From the NCBI GenBank assembly GCA_014382585.1, contig JACNJL010000026.1, positions 62,001-126,000 on the forward strand: 64,000 nt of DNA. Reading direction: 5' to 3'. This document shows, piece by piece, positions 55,051-63,375 of the stretch. The stretch is from Limisphaerales bacterium (GTDB lineage Bacteria > Verrucomicrobiota > Verrucomicrobiia > Limisphaerales > UBA1100). Below the pieces are notes generated by a model. The model worked only from the letters and a program-made list of their open reading frames with translations. It was not told where the DNA came from and did no database searches. How positions within the stretch are numbered: the stretch's first letter is position 1; the number at the start of each line of letters is the position of its first letter. The translations under genes were made by a program, and so were the position numbers.

Positions 55051-56664
55051 TCATTCGCCTGTCGGGCGCACAAAACAGCCAAGCCCAATGCAGCCTAGTC
55101 CGTTTAGTAACAGAAACGCCGTTGCCAAAACGGAGAGCGCCTCGGCGTTGCGGTTGTTTAGAATGACAGAGCCGGCTTCGGAGCCGGGGCGGATGTCGAA
55201 GCAGATCATTTGTTGGTCATTGCGGACGTAAAGCCGACCGTTGGCGAGGGCGGGGTTGTTCCAAGTTTTGCCGGGGAGGGCGGGGAGGCGGGCGATTTGT
55301 TGATGGGATTCGGGGGTGGCCTTGACGAGGGCGAGGTCGCCGTTTTCGCATTGGATGATGAGGTGGCCTTGGGCGAGCAAAAGCTGGCCGTGGCCGTAGT
55401 TGTCACCGCGCCATTGTTTTTCTCCGGTTTGGGCGTTGAGACAGACGAGGTACGCGGCGTTGTCGCCGCCGCCATCGTCGAGGCCATAAAGGTGGCCTTC
55501 GTGTAGCACGGAACTGGTGAATTTGTTTTTCAGGTGTTTATTTTCCCATACGAGTTTGGCGGAAAAGGTGTCGCCGGTTTTTTCAATTTCGATGAGGCCG
55601 CAGCCAGTGCCGTAGCCGGCGCTGATGAAAACGTGTGTGTCATCGATCACAACGGGTTGGGCGATGTTGTTGTCGTAGCTCACGGTCCATTTTACGGTCC
55701 ACAAAATTTCGCCGTCCTCAAGTGAGAGCCCTTGGATCGCGCGGCCGGCGCAGAGCAGGATTTGTTCGCGTCCGCCGAGCGTGGTGGTGATGGGCGACAT
55801 GTACGCTTGTTTTTCAGCGGCGGAACGCCACAAGACTTCGCCGGTCATTTTGTCCAACGCAAACACGGTGTGCTTGGCTGATCCCGCGCGGGCGCCGGCG
55901 GTGATGATCAGTTTTTCGCCAGCCACCCACGGCGAAGCGCACGTGCCGAAGGGGAGGTTGCGCGTGCCGAAGGCGTCGTAAATGTTTTTGTGCCAAATTA
56001 CTTTGCCGGTGTCGGCGGCGAGACAATGGAGTTGGCCTTCGGCACCGAGTGTGTAGAGGCGATCGTCATCCCACGTGGGTGTGGAGCGCGGGCCTACGCC
56101 ACCCATTGCGGATGTGTCGTTAAATTTTCCAGCGTACGTGTGCCGCCAGAGTCCACGGCCGTCGGTGAGGTTGTAGCAGGTGACCACTTCGCCTTCGGCC
56201 CATTGCTCGAGGGTGAAGAGACGGCCGCGGGCGAGGGTCATCGAGGCGTGGCCGCCCCCGACCGGGGTGGTCCACGCGGACTTCGGCGGGGCGGTGTCCC
56301 AATCGGTTCGGATGGTGGGCCCGTTGTAAACGCCATCGCGCCGCGCGCCACGATAGCCCGGCCAATGGGCGGGGTCATCGGAGTTGGGTTTACGATCAGA
56401 ATAATTCCAATCTGCATCGCCGGGTGCGGCCAGCACCCAACGGAGATCGCCGGGCAAGCCGCGTCCATCCCAGTCCACACGCGTCCAGCCGGCCTTGGTC
56501 ATTAGCAAAATTCCGAGAATGAATTGGACGAGCATGAAGATGAGCAGCATCACAGTCTTGCCTCCGCGCCACGGGAGGCGATGCCGCCACAACAGCCAAA
56601 TGGCCAGCGGCGGGCAAAGGTAGCTGGCAAGGCGCGGGGAGACAGGCGGCTCGGTGTTGCTCAT
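55051..56664 (-). CDS. Membrane-anchored PQQ-like beta-propeller protein
   Basis: 537 residues from ATG 56664. Two N-terminal hydrophobic segments (ASYLCPPLAIWLLWR and VMLLIFMLVQFILGILLM), then a beta-propeller of the outer-membrane-assembly/PQQ type with repeats such as DGRGLWRHTY, DTGKVIWHKN, MTGEVLWRS, EDGEILWTV and QTGEKQWRG, and a hydrophobic segment near the C terminus (VLATAFLLLNGLGCIGLGC). PVC bacteria have many of these and their ligands are mostly unknown. There is no CxxCH, so not a quinohemoprotein. Divergent from the DUF2071 gene. Confidence 0.85.
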   Translation of the reverse strand: MSNTEPPVSPRLASYLCPPLAIWLLWRHRLPWRGGKTVMLLIFMLVQFILGILLMTKAGWTRVDWDGRGLPGDLRWVLAAPGDADWNYSDRKPNSDDPAHWPGYRGARRDGVYNGPTIRTDWDTAPPKSAWTTPVGGGHASMTLARGRLFTLEQWAEGEVVTCYNLTDGRGLWRHTYAGKFNDTSAMGGVGPRSTPTWDDDRLYTLGAEGQLHCLAADTGKVIWHKNIYDAFGTRNLPFGTCASPWVAGEKLIITAGARAGSAKHTVFALDKMTGEVLWRSAAEKQAYMSPITTTLGGREQILLCAGRAIQGLSLEDGEILWTVKWTVSYDNNIAQPVVIDDTHVFISAGYGTGCGLIEIEKTGDTFSAKLVWENKHLKNKFTSSVLHEGHLYGLDDGGGDNAAYLVCLNAQTGEKQWRGDNYGHGQLLLAQGHLIIQCENGDLALVKATPESHQQIARLPALPGKTWNNPALANGRLYVRNDQQMICFDIRPGSEAGSVILNNRNAEALSVLATAFLLLNGLGCIGLGCFVRPTGE

Positions 56665-56738
56665 GGGCGGAGTGTATCCGTGTTGTCGCCGAGGGCAAAC
56701 GTTTTGGCAAAGGTGCACGCTGTGTTTATACTGTACCC

Positions 56739-57434
56739 GTGCCTGATTCATTTCTCACCGCGGCGTGGCGCGACTTGATACTGTTCAACTGGCGCGTGGA
56801 TTCGGCGTTGCTGGCGCCGCATGTGCCGGCGGGCACGGAACTGGATCCGAGGGAAGACGAGCATTGGGTGAGTCTGGTGGGCTTTCGTTTTTTGGATCTG
56901 GCAGTGAAAGGGGTGCCGGCGATCGGGCACCGGAATTTTCCGGAAATAAACTTACGGTTTTATGTACGCCGCGAGGTGAAAGGGGAACTGCGCCGTGGAG
57001 TGGTGTTTCTGCGTGAACTCACACCGCGTCGGCTGGTCGAGTGGGTGGCTCGCGCGGTGTATAATGAACCGTACGAAACGCTGCCTCTGCGCGCCTTGGT
57101 TGAGGGCCGGCGCACTGGTTACGAATTGGAACTGGACGGTGCCCGCCAGCAAATGGCGGTGGATGCCGCGGGTGATTGGCGCGGGCCGGAGGCAATGGAG
57201 GAGTTTTTCATCGAACATTACTGGGGGTATAATCGGCAAACCGACGGTGGCTCGATGGAGTACGAGGTGACGCATCCCACTTGGAAGGTTCGTTCCGTGG
57301 AGTTGGCGCGATTCGACTTGGATGTGCTGGCGATTTACGGCCCGGAATGGGCCGAGGCACTGGCGGGTGAACCGGATTCGGTGATGAATGCGGATGGGTC
57401 AAAGGTGGCGGTGTTTTCAGGGACAATGATCTAA
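56739..57434 (+). CDS. DUF2071 (YqjF-like) protein
   Basis: 231 residues, starting GTG 56739. Matches DUF2071: AAWRDLILFNWRVDSALLAPHVPAG, VSLVGFRFLD, NFPEINLRFYVRRE, VVFLRELTPRRLVEWVARAVYNEPYE and HYWGYN. An alpha/beta fold of unknown function found in many phyla; no catalytic residues are established. The TAA directly abuts a CCACAGAG repeat. Confidence 0.9.
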   Translation: MPDSFLTAAWRDLILFNWRVDSALLAPHVPAGTELDPREDEHWVSLVGFRFLDLAVKGVPAIGHRNFPEINLRFYVRREVKGELRRGVVFLRELTPRRLVEWVARAVYNEPYETLPLRALVEGRRTGYELELDGARQQMAVDAAGDWRGPEAMEEFFIEHYWGYNRQTDGGSMEYEVTHPTWKVRSVELARFDLDVLAIYGPEWAEALAGEPDSVMNADGSKVAVFSGTMI

Positions 57435-57500
57435 CCACAGAGGCACCGAGAGCACAGAATTTTCAAGAGACTTTCTCTGTATCCTCTTTGACTCTGTGGT
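57434..57500. repeat. CCACAGAG...CTCTGTGG dispersed inverted repeat
   Basis: ACCACAGAGGCACCGAGAGC on the left and ACTCTGTGGT on the right form outer arms with internal CAGAG/CTCTG words. It lies between convergent DUF2071 and DUF1501 genes. The outer arms resemble those of 6831-6893. Confidence 0.6.
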
Positions 57501-57507
57501 GAAAGGG

Positions 57508-58944
57508 TTACCCAACAATCTCTTTCACAACGCGGGCGGGGCGATCATTGGTGAGTTTTTGGGATTGGCCGCCGTGGTGGTAGGTGAGTTGGGTGTGGTC
57601 GAGGCCGAATTGGTGCAGAAGGGTGGCTTGGTAATCGTTGGCGGTGACCTTATCGACGGCGGCGCGGTGGCCGACTTCGTCGGTTTCACCATAGATGGTG
57701 CCGGGCTTGAAGCCGCCGCCGGCGAGCCAGGTGCTGAAGCCTTGGCCATTGTGGTCGCGGCCGGGTTTGCTGCGGGATTGCACCACCGGCAGCCGACCGA
57801 TCTCACCACCCCAATGGACGACGGTGCTGTCGAGCAGGCCGCGTTGTTTTAAATCGGTGACCAGCGCAGCGGCGGGTTGATCGGTGCGGCGGCAAATGGA
57901 CGGCAGACCGGCGTGGATGTTTTCGTGGTTATCCCACGGCTGGCCGTTGAGGAAGAGCTGCACGAAACGCACGCCGCGTTCGACGAGCCGTCGGGCGATG
58001 AGGCAGCGGGTGCCGTATTCCTTCGTTTCGTTTTGATCGATGCCGTACAACTTTCGGGTGGCCTCGCTTTCCCCACTGATATCGAGCGCTTCCTTGGCGG
58101 CGGTCTGCATGCGGGCGGCCAGCTCGAAGCTGGCGATGCGTGACTCGAGGGCGTCTTCGCCGGGCAACGCCTGGGTTTGATCGGCATTGAGGTCGCTGAG
58201 AAATTGCAGAAAATTTTCCTGTGGCGCACCAAGCAGATGGCCGGGGGCGTCGAGGTTAAAAATGCGCGGTTCCTTGGCGCGCAGGACGGTGCCCTGATAA
58301 AGGCTGGGCAGCCAACCGTTGCTCCAGTTGTGATTGCCATCGACCGGTTTGCCGCCCGGATCCTTGAGCACCATGTAGGCGGGCAGCTCGTCGTTTTCGC
58401 TGCCGAGCCCGTAGGTGAGCCAAGCGCCGAGGCTGGGGCGGCCGGTGATGCCCGGGATGCCGGCGTTGATGTAACGGATGGAAACCTCGTGGCCGTTGTG
58501 GCCGGTGTGCATGCTTCGGATCATGCAGAGATCGTCGGCGATCTTTGCGGTGTGCGGCAGCAGTTCGCTGAAGTCCATACCACATTGGCCGTGCTTCTTG
58601 AATTGCCAGGGGCTGCCGAAGAGCTTGCGGCTGGCTTCGTTAGCAAAGCTGTAATGGACGCTGCCGCCGTATTCCATACCGTTGCAACGCTGCAGCTCGG
58701 GCTTGGGGTCCGTGAGGTCCATGTGGCTCGGGCCGCCGTGCATGAAGAGGGAAATCATCGCCTTGGCCCGGGGCGCAAAGTGCGGTTGCTTGGGCTTCAG
58801 ATCAAACCGACGCTGGGCGCGCGGGATGTCCTTGGGCGTGCCGAGCAGTTTCTCACGCTGCAACAACCACGCCAACGCCAGACTGCCAATGCCCATGGTG
58901 TTGCGGGCAAGGAATTGGCGGCGAGTGTGGGCGAGGTCGTTCAT
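57508..58944 (-). CDS. DUF1501 family protein (first paralogue)
   Basis: 478 residues from ATG 58944. A twin-arginine-like leader (TRRQFLARNTMGIGSLALAWLL) is followed by the DUF1501 alkaline-phosphatase-like fold: FMHGGPSHMDLTDPKP near the start, SIRYINAGIPG, CLIARRLVERGVRFVQLF, HWGGEIGRLPV and GRDHNGQGFS, where the last motifs would ligate metal. DUF1501 proteins are exported and co-occur with DUF1553 proteins in PVC genomes; their substrate is not established. Its sequence is about half identical to the neighbouring paralogue by eye. Located downstream of it, same strand. Confidence 0.93.
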   Translation of the reverse strand: MNDLAHTRRQFLARNTMGIGSLALAWLLQREKLLGTPKDIPRAQRRFDLKPKQPHFAPRAKAMISLFMHGGPSHMDLTDPKPELQRCNGMEYGGSVHYSFANEASRKLFGSPWQFKKHGQCGMDFSELLPHTAKIADDLCMIRSMHTGHNGHEVSIRYINAGIPGITGRPSLGAWLTYGLGSENDELPAYMVLKDPGGKPVDGNHNWSNGWLPSLYQGTVLRAKEPRIFNLDAPGHLLGAPQENFLQFLSDLNADQTQALPGEDALESRIASFELAARMQTAAKEALDISGESEATRKLYGIDQNETKEYGTRCLIARRLVERGVRFVQLFLNGQPWDNHENIHAGLPSICRRTDQPAAALVTDLKQRGLLDSTVVHWGGEIGRLPVVQSRSKPGRDHNGQGFSTWLAGGGFKPGTIYGETDEVGHRAAVDKVTANDYQATLLHQFGLDHTQLTYHHGGQSQKLTNDRPARVVKEIVG

Positions 58945-58950
58945 GATGGG

Positions 58951-59038
58951 TGAATGTCCAAGGACCAATGATCAATGACCAAGAAATATCCAATGACCCC
59001 TGACACAAACTTGGGGATTGGGTTTTGGGTATTGGTCA
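58951..59038. repeat. CCAATG/TTGG-type dispersed repeat between the DUF1501 genes
   Basis: Left words CCAAGGACCAATGATCAATG and CCAATGACCCC, right words GGGATTGGGTTTTGGGTATT. An imperfect palindrome reaching the stop of the upstream paralogue. Same word set as the repeats at 15441, 16274 and 60492. Confidence 0.65.
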
Positions 59039-60466
59039 TTACGCCAGTATCTCCTTCACGATTTTGCCCGGTTGGCCGTCGGTCAGGGTTTGTTCTTGGC
59101 CGGCGCGTTTGTAGGTGAGCTGTTCGTGGTTGAGGCCGAACAGGTGCAGGAGGGTGGCGTGGTAATCGTAATGGTTGACTGTATCCTGCACAGCGCGGTG
59201 GCCCCATTCGTCGGTGGCGCCGTGGATGTGTCCGGGCTTGAAGCCGCCGCCGGCGAGCCACATGGAAAAGCCGTAGGTGTTGTGGTCGCGGCCGGGACTT
59301 TTCTCGTTTTGCACCACGGGTAGGCGCCCCATTTCGCCGCCCCAATGGACGACTGTGCTGTCGAGCAGCCCGCGGCCCTTGAGATCTTTGATGAGCGCGG
59401 CGATGGGCCGATCGATTTTCTTGCAGGACGCGGGCAGGGCGTTGGTGATGTTACCGTGGTGATCCCAGTATTGGTTCTTGGTGAACACCTGCACGAACCG
59501 CACGCCGGCCTCCACCAATCGTCGGGCGATCAGGCAGCGCGTACCGAAATCTTTGGTGGCCGGATCATCGATACCGTACAGCTGCTTGGTGGCCTCGCTT
59601 TCGCCGGAGATATCCATGACCTCCGCCGCGGCAGTCTGCATGCGGGCCGCCAGCTCGAAGCTGGCAATGCGTGCCTCGAGGTCCAGTTCGCCGCCAGAGG
59701 GGTCGCCATTCAGTTCGCTAAGGAATTCCAGAAAATTTTCCTGTGGCTTGCCGCGCAGGGCGGGCGGCGGATCGAGATTGAGAATGCGCGGTTCGCGGGC
59801 GCGGACGACTGTGCCTTGGTACAGGCTGGGCAGCCAGCCGGGCGACCAGTTCAACACGCCCAGCACGGGGATGTTCACCGGATCGCGCAGTACCATGTAG
59901 GCGGGCAGGTTTTGGTTTTCCGTGCCGAGCCCGTAGGTGAGCCAGCTGCCGAGCGACGGTCGGCCGTCGGTGGTGCGGCCGCTGTTCATCGCGTGGATGG
60001 ACTGACCGTGATTGTTCACGCCGGTGTGCATGCTGCGAATGAGGCAGAGCTCATCAGCCACCTCGCCAAAGCCGGGTACGAGTTCGCTGAAGTCCATGCC
60101 GCATTGGCCGTGTTGCTTGAACTTCCATTTACTGGCGAGCACCTTGCTGCTCGCCTGAGCGGCGTTGTCGTACTTGATCTTCTCCGGGAAATCGCGCCCG
60201 TCCCACTCATCGAGCTGGGGCTTAGGATCGCAAATATCCATCTGGCTCGGGCCGCCTTGCATGAAGCAGGAAATCATCGCCTTGGCGCGCGGAGCGTGAT
60301 GCGGTTGCTTGGGCAATAAGGTATGCGCGGCGGATCCCAGATCCGGCTTCACCGGTTTGGCCAGCAGCCCCTCGCGCTGTAACAGCCACGTCAACGCCAC
60401 GCCCCCGATCCCCATCGCATTCTGCGCGAGGAAATGTCGGCGGGTGGATGGGGAGGGAGAGGTCAT
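59039..60466 (-). CDS. DUF1501 family protein (second paralogue)
   Basis: 475 residues from ATG 60466; the open frame above it is only repeat. Twin-arginine-like leader (TRRHFLAQNAMGIGGVALTWLL). DUF1501 features: FMQGGPSQMDICDPKP, CLIARRLVEAGVRFVQVF, HWGGEMGRLPV and GRDHNTYGFSMWLAGGGFKPG. Directly downstream of the DUF1549/DUF1553 gene on the same strand; the pairing is the usual PVC one. It is closest in this window to the DUF1501 gene after it, so a local duplication is likely. Confidence 0.94.
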   Translation of the reverse strand: MTSPSPSTRRHFLAQNAMGIGGVALTWLLQREGLLAKPVKPDLGSAAHTLLPKQPHHAPRAKAMISCFMQGGPSQMDICDPKPQLDEWDGRDFPEKIKYDNAAQASSKVLASKWKFKQHGQCGMDFSELVPGFGEVADELCLIRSMHTGVNNHGQSIHAMNSGRTTDGRPSLGSWLTYGLGTENQNLPAYMVLRDPVNIPVLGVLNWSPGWLPSLYQGTVVRAREPRILNLDPPPALRGKPQENFLEFLSELNGDPSGGELDLEARIASFELAARMQTAAAEVMDISGESEATKQLYGIDDPATKDFGTRCLIARRLVEAGVRFVQVFTKNQYWDHHGNITNALPASCKKIDRPIAALIKDLKGRGLLDSTVVHWGGEMGRLPVVQNEKSPGRDHNTYGFSMWLAGGGFKPGHIHGATDEWGHRAVQDTVNHYDYHATLLHLFGLNHEQLTYKRAGQEQTLTDGQPGKIVKEILA

Positions 60467-60491
60467 GGGTGATTTGGGGTTGCGGGGGAAA

Positions 60492-60597
60492 TGTCCAAGG
60501 ACCAAGGGCCAAGGCCCAAGGAATTCACAATCACCAAGGCCCAAATTTGGGAATTGGTCATTCCTTGGTTCTTGGTCATTGGGCAATGGGTCATTTC
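60492..60597. repeat. CCAAGG/TTGGTCATT-type dispersed repeat
   Basis: A palindromic array of CCAAGGACCAAGGGCCAAGG and TTGGTCATTCCTTGGTTCTT words between the DUF1553 and DUF1501 genes. It belongs to the same family as the repeat at 58951 and, more distantly, the pair around the SDR. Confidence 0.65.
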
Positions 60598-60601
60598 AAC
60601 A

Positions 60602-63268
60602 TCATTCCACATACACAAAATTATTTGCACTCATCAGCGCCTGGCAATAGTTGGCCAGCGCGGTGAGTTCCGGGGTTTTGTCTTTGCGCTCCTTGAACAC
60701 GGCGGTTTGGCGGTGGACAAATTCGCGCGACTTGGAGAGCTGCTCGGGCGTGGCGGCGCGGCCGAAGGCATGGTGCCAGCCGCCGGTGAGCTGGGCATCG
60801 AGATCGTCCTTGGCGGCGGCCTGCAAACGCTCGGCCATGGCGCGGCTTTGGCTGATGACAAAGGCGTTGTTCATGAAGATCAATGCTTGCGGCGCCACGG
60901 TAGAGACGGGGCGCTTGGCGCAGTTGGGCTCCATGGCGGGCGCGTCGAAGGCTTCAAGGAAGGAGAGCTTGCGCGTGCGGCGCACTTGTACGTAGAGGCT
61001 GCGGCGATGTTGCGCGCCTTGAAGATCGACCGCCTTGCCGGGCTTGCGTTCGCCGTCGAGGTTTTCCTTGCCGATGATGAACTGGCCGACCTCATCCTCC
61101 ATCACCGGCACGGGCTTGCCGCCTAGGCGCAGACTGATCTGGCCGCTGAGTGCCAGCATCGCATCCCGAATGGTCTCGGCTTCCATGCGGCGGACGTTCA
61201 TGCGGCCGAGCAGACGGTTGTCCGGATCGATGGCATCCTGCTTGGCGGTGCGGCGGGAAACCTGTTGGTAGGCTTGGCTGGTCATGATGAGTTTGTGCAG
61301 TCGCTTGAGGCGCCAGCCGTGTTGCATGAAATCAGCGGCGAGCCAGTCGAGCAGCTCAGGGTGGCTGGGCAGTTCGCCCAATCGGCCAAAATCGCCGGGC
61401 GTATCGACGATGCCTCGGCCGAAGTGATGCAGCCAAAAGCGGTTCACCAAAACGCGCGCGGTGAGCGGATGTTTGCCGCTGGTGAGATGCTGAGCAAAGG
61501 CCGTGCGGCGGCCGGTGGAGGGCAGGGCGGGATTATTTTCGGCAAAGCTGGGCGCGGACACGACGGTGAGGCCGGCGGGGGGCACGGCGTCTTTGGGTTG
61601 ATCGTGGTTGCCACGGAAAAACACGTGCGTGGTTGGCGGCGTGCCGGCCGGCTCGGTGAGTGCGCGGATGAAAGGCTCCTCCGGCTTGGTGGCGCGGATG
61701 TCGCTCGCCTTTTTGGCCATCGCATCGAGCACCTTCTTGCTGAGGGCCTCCTTGAAAAACTGGATGCGTTTATCAATGCGCTTCAATTCGGCGGCCGCCT
61801 TCTCGTCATCTTTTTTATCGGCAAACTTTTTCCGCTCAGTGTTGAGCTTGCTGATTTCGCCGTTGTATTCGCGGTCGTAGAGATACAGCGAACCGGCGCT
61901 GATCTGCCGCACGCTCGGGTATTTTTTTAGAATGGCATTCTGCGGGTCGGTGCGTTTCTTGGAGCGATAGGCTTCGCGCAGTTCGGCGCGATCCTTCTCT
62001 GGCACAGCCTCGAGTTTCCATGTGAGCGTGCGCTCGATGAAGAACTCAACCTTCTTTTGGCGCTCGGCATCCGCCTTCTTGGCCTCAGCCTCGATCTCGG
62101 CGGCCTTGTTGCGGTCGGCATCGGTGTAGAGCGTGATGCGGCGGCTGTTGGGGACGCGCCAACTCTTGGGGTTAAGGCCCGGCTCGAAGATGGCGCGCAG
62201 TTGGTAGTAATCTTTTTGCGGGATCGGATCGTAACGATGGTCGTGGCATTGCGCGCAGCCGACGGTGAGGCCCATGAGCGAGCTGGACACAATCTTGAGG
62301 GTCTCGGCCATCACCTGATTGCGGGCGTCATTATTGTTGGCCGTGCCCGTGCCGTCCGGCGCCATGCGGAGGTAGCCGGTGGCGGTGAGCTTGTCGATTT
62401 GGTCAGGCTGCAGCTCGGTATGCGGCGGCTTCACCATCTCGTCACCGGCGAGTTGTTCGTGAATAAACTGGTCCCACGGCAAATCCTTGTTGAAGGCGTT
62501 GACGACATAATCGCGATAACGCCAGGCCCACGCGCGTTCGGTGTCTTTCTCGTTGTACCCCTCCGAGTCGGCATAGCCCGCCACATCCAGCCAATGCCGG
62601 CCCCAGCGCACGCCGTACTGCGGCGAGGAGAGCAGGCGATCGATCAGCTTGGCGTAGGCGTCGGGCGATGGGTCGGCAATGAAATTTTTGGTTTCCTCCG
62701 GTGTGGGCGGCAGACCGGTAAGATCCACGGTGGCGCGGCGGATCAACGTGGCCTTGTCCGCGGCAGCGGAGAAGCTCAAGCCCTCCGCGTGCAGGCGTCG
62801 CAGTAGAAACGCATCGACCGGATGTTTCGCGCCCTCGGGCACCTTGGGATTTTGAATCGGCTGAAATGCCCAGAAGCTGCGTTCTTCCGCCGTGATACCC
62901 ACGGCATCGGGATCCCCCGGCTCCGGTCGCGCCGTCTTGGCGCCTTGGGCAATCCATTCGCGGATCAGGGCGATCTCTTCGGCTGCCAGCTTCGCCTTTT
63001 CCTTCGGCATCTTGCCGGACTGAACCATCTGGAACAGCCGGCTTTCCTCCGGCTTGCCTTCGACGATGGCGGGCCCGTGCTCGCCGCCTTCCAGCAACAA
63101 CCGTCGCAACCGCACATCGAGGTCGCCGCGTTCCCGCCCGTCTTCCCCGTGGCAATGGAAACAATGCGCCTTGAGAATCGGCCGGATGTCTTTTTCAAAA
63201 AACACTGGTCCCGCCGCGTGTGTTACGCCTGTGCCGAGAATTAATATTGCAATGATGGCCCTCATCAA
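60602..63268 (-). CDS. Planctomycete-type cytochrome C - DUF1549 - DUF1553 protein
   Basis: 888 residues, ATG 63268 (or the next codon). Signal peptide (AIIAILILGTGVTHA), PSC1 heme domain with CFHCH (36-40), then DUF1549 (LTGLPPTPEETKNF, WGRHWLDVAGYADSEGY, with a second CxxCH at GCAQCHDHRYDP), a long charged helical linker, and DUF1553 (ARVLVNRFWLHHFGRGIV, PGDFGRLGELPSHPELLDWLA). In PVC bacteria this fusion accompanies DUF1501 proteins, likely in an exported catabolic or redox complex; substrate unknown. It heads the - strand module and is divergent from the ceramidase-like gene. Confidence 0.95.
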   Translation of the reverse strand: MMRAIIAILILGTGVTHAAGPVFFEKDIRPILKAHCFHCHGEDGRERGDLDVRLRRLLLEGGEHGPAIVEGKPEESRLFQMVQSGKMPKEKAKLAAEEIALIREWIAQGAKTARPEPGDPDAVGITAEERSFWAFQPIQNPKVPEGAKHPVDAFLLRRLHAEGLSFSAAADKATLIRRATVDLTGLPPTPEETKNFIADPSPDAYAKLIDRLLSSPQYGVRWGRHWLDVAGYADSEGYNEKDTERAWAWRYRDYVVNAFNKDLPWDQFIHEQLAGDEMVKPPHTELQPDQIDKLTATGYLRMAPDGTGTANNNDARNQVMAETLKIVSSSLMGLTVGCAQCHDHRYDPIPQKDYYQLRAIFEPGLNPKSWRVPNSRRITLYTDADRNKAAEIEAEAKKADAERQKKVEFFIERTLTWKLEAVPEKDRAELREAYRSKKRTDPQNAILKKYPSVRQISAGSLYLYDREYNGEISKLNTERKKFADKKDDEKAAAELKRIDKRIQFFKEALSKKVLDAMAKKASDIRATKPEEPFIRALTEPAGTPPTTHVFFRGNHDQPKDAVPPAGLTVVSAPSFAENNPALPSTGRRTAFAQHLTSGKHPLTARVLVNRFWLHHFGRGIVDTPGDFGRLGELPSHPELLDWLAADFMQHGWRLKRLHKLIMTSQAYQQVSRRTAKQDAIDPDNRLLGRMNVRRMEAETIRDAMLALSGQISLRLGGKPVPVMEDEVGQFIIGKENLDGERKPGKAVDLQGAQHRRSLYVQVRRTRKLSFLEAFDAPAMEPNCAKRPVSTVAPQALIFMNNAFVISQSRAMAERLQAAAKDDLDAQLTGGWHHAFGRAATPEQLSKSREFVHRQTAVFKERKDKTPELTALANYCQALMSANNFVYVE

Positions 63269-63375
63269 TCTGCGGTTTTGACTCTAAACAATGCGGGCGC
63301 ATTCGGCAAGGTTCTGAAATAAACGGTTGAATTTTAGAATGGACAACGGTGAGGGAGCGTTGGATTTTTATCCGG

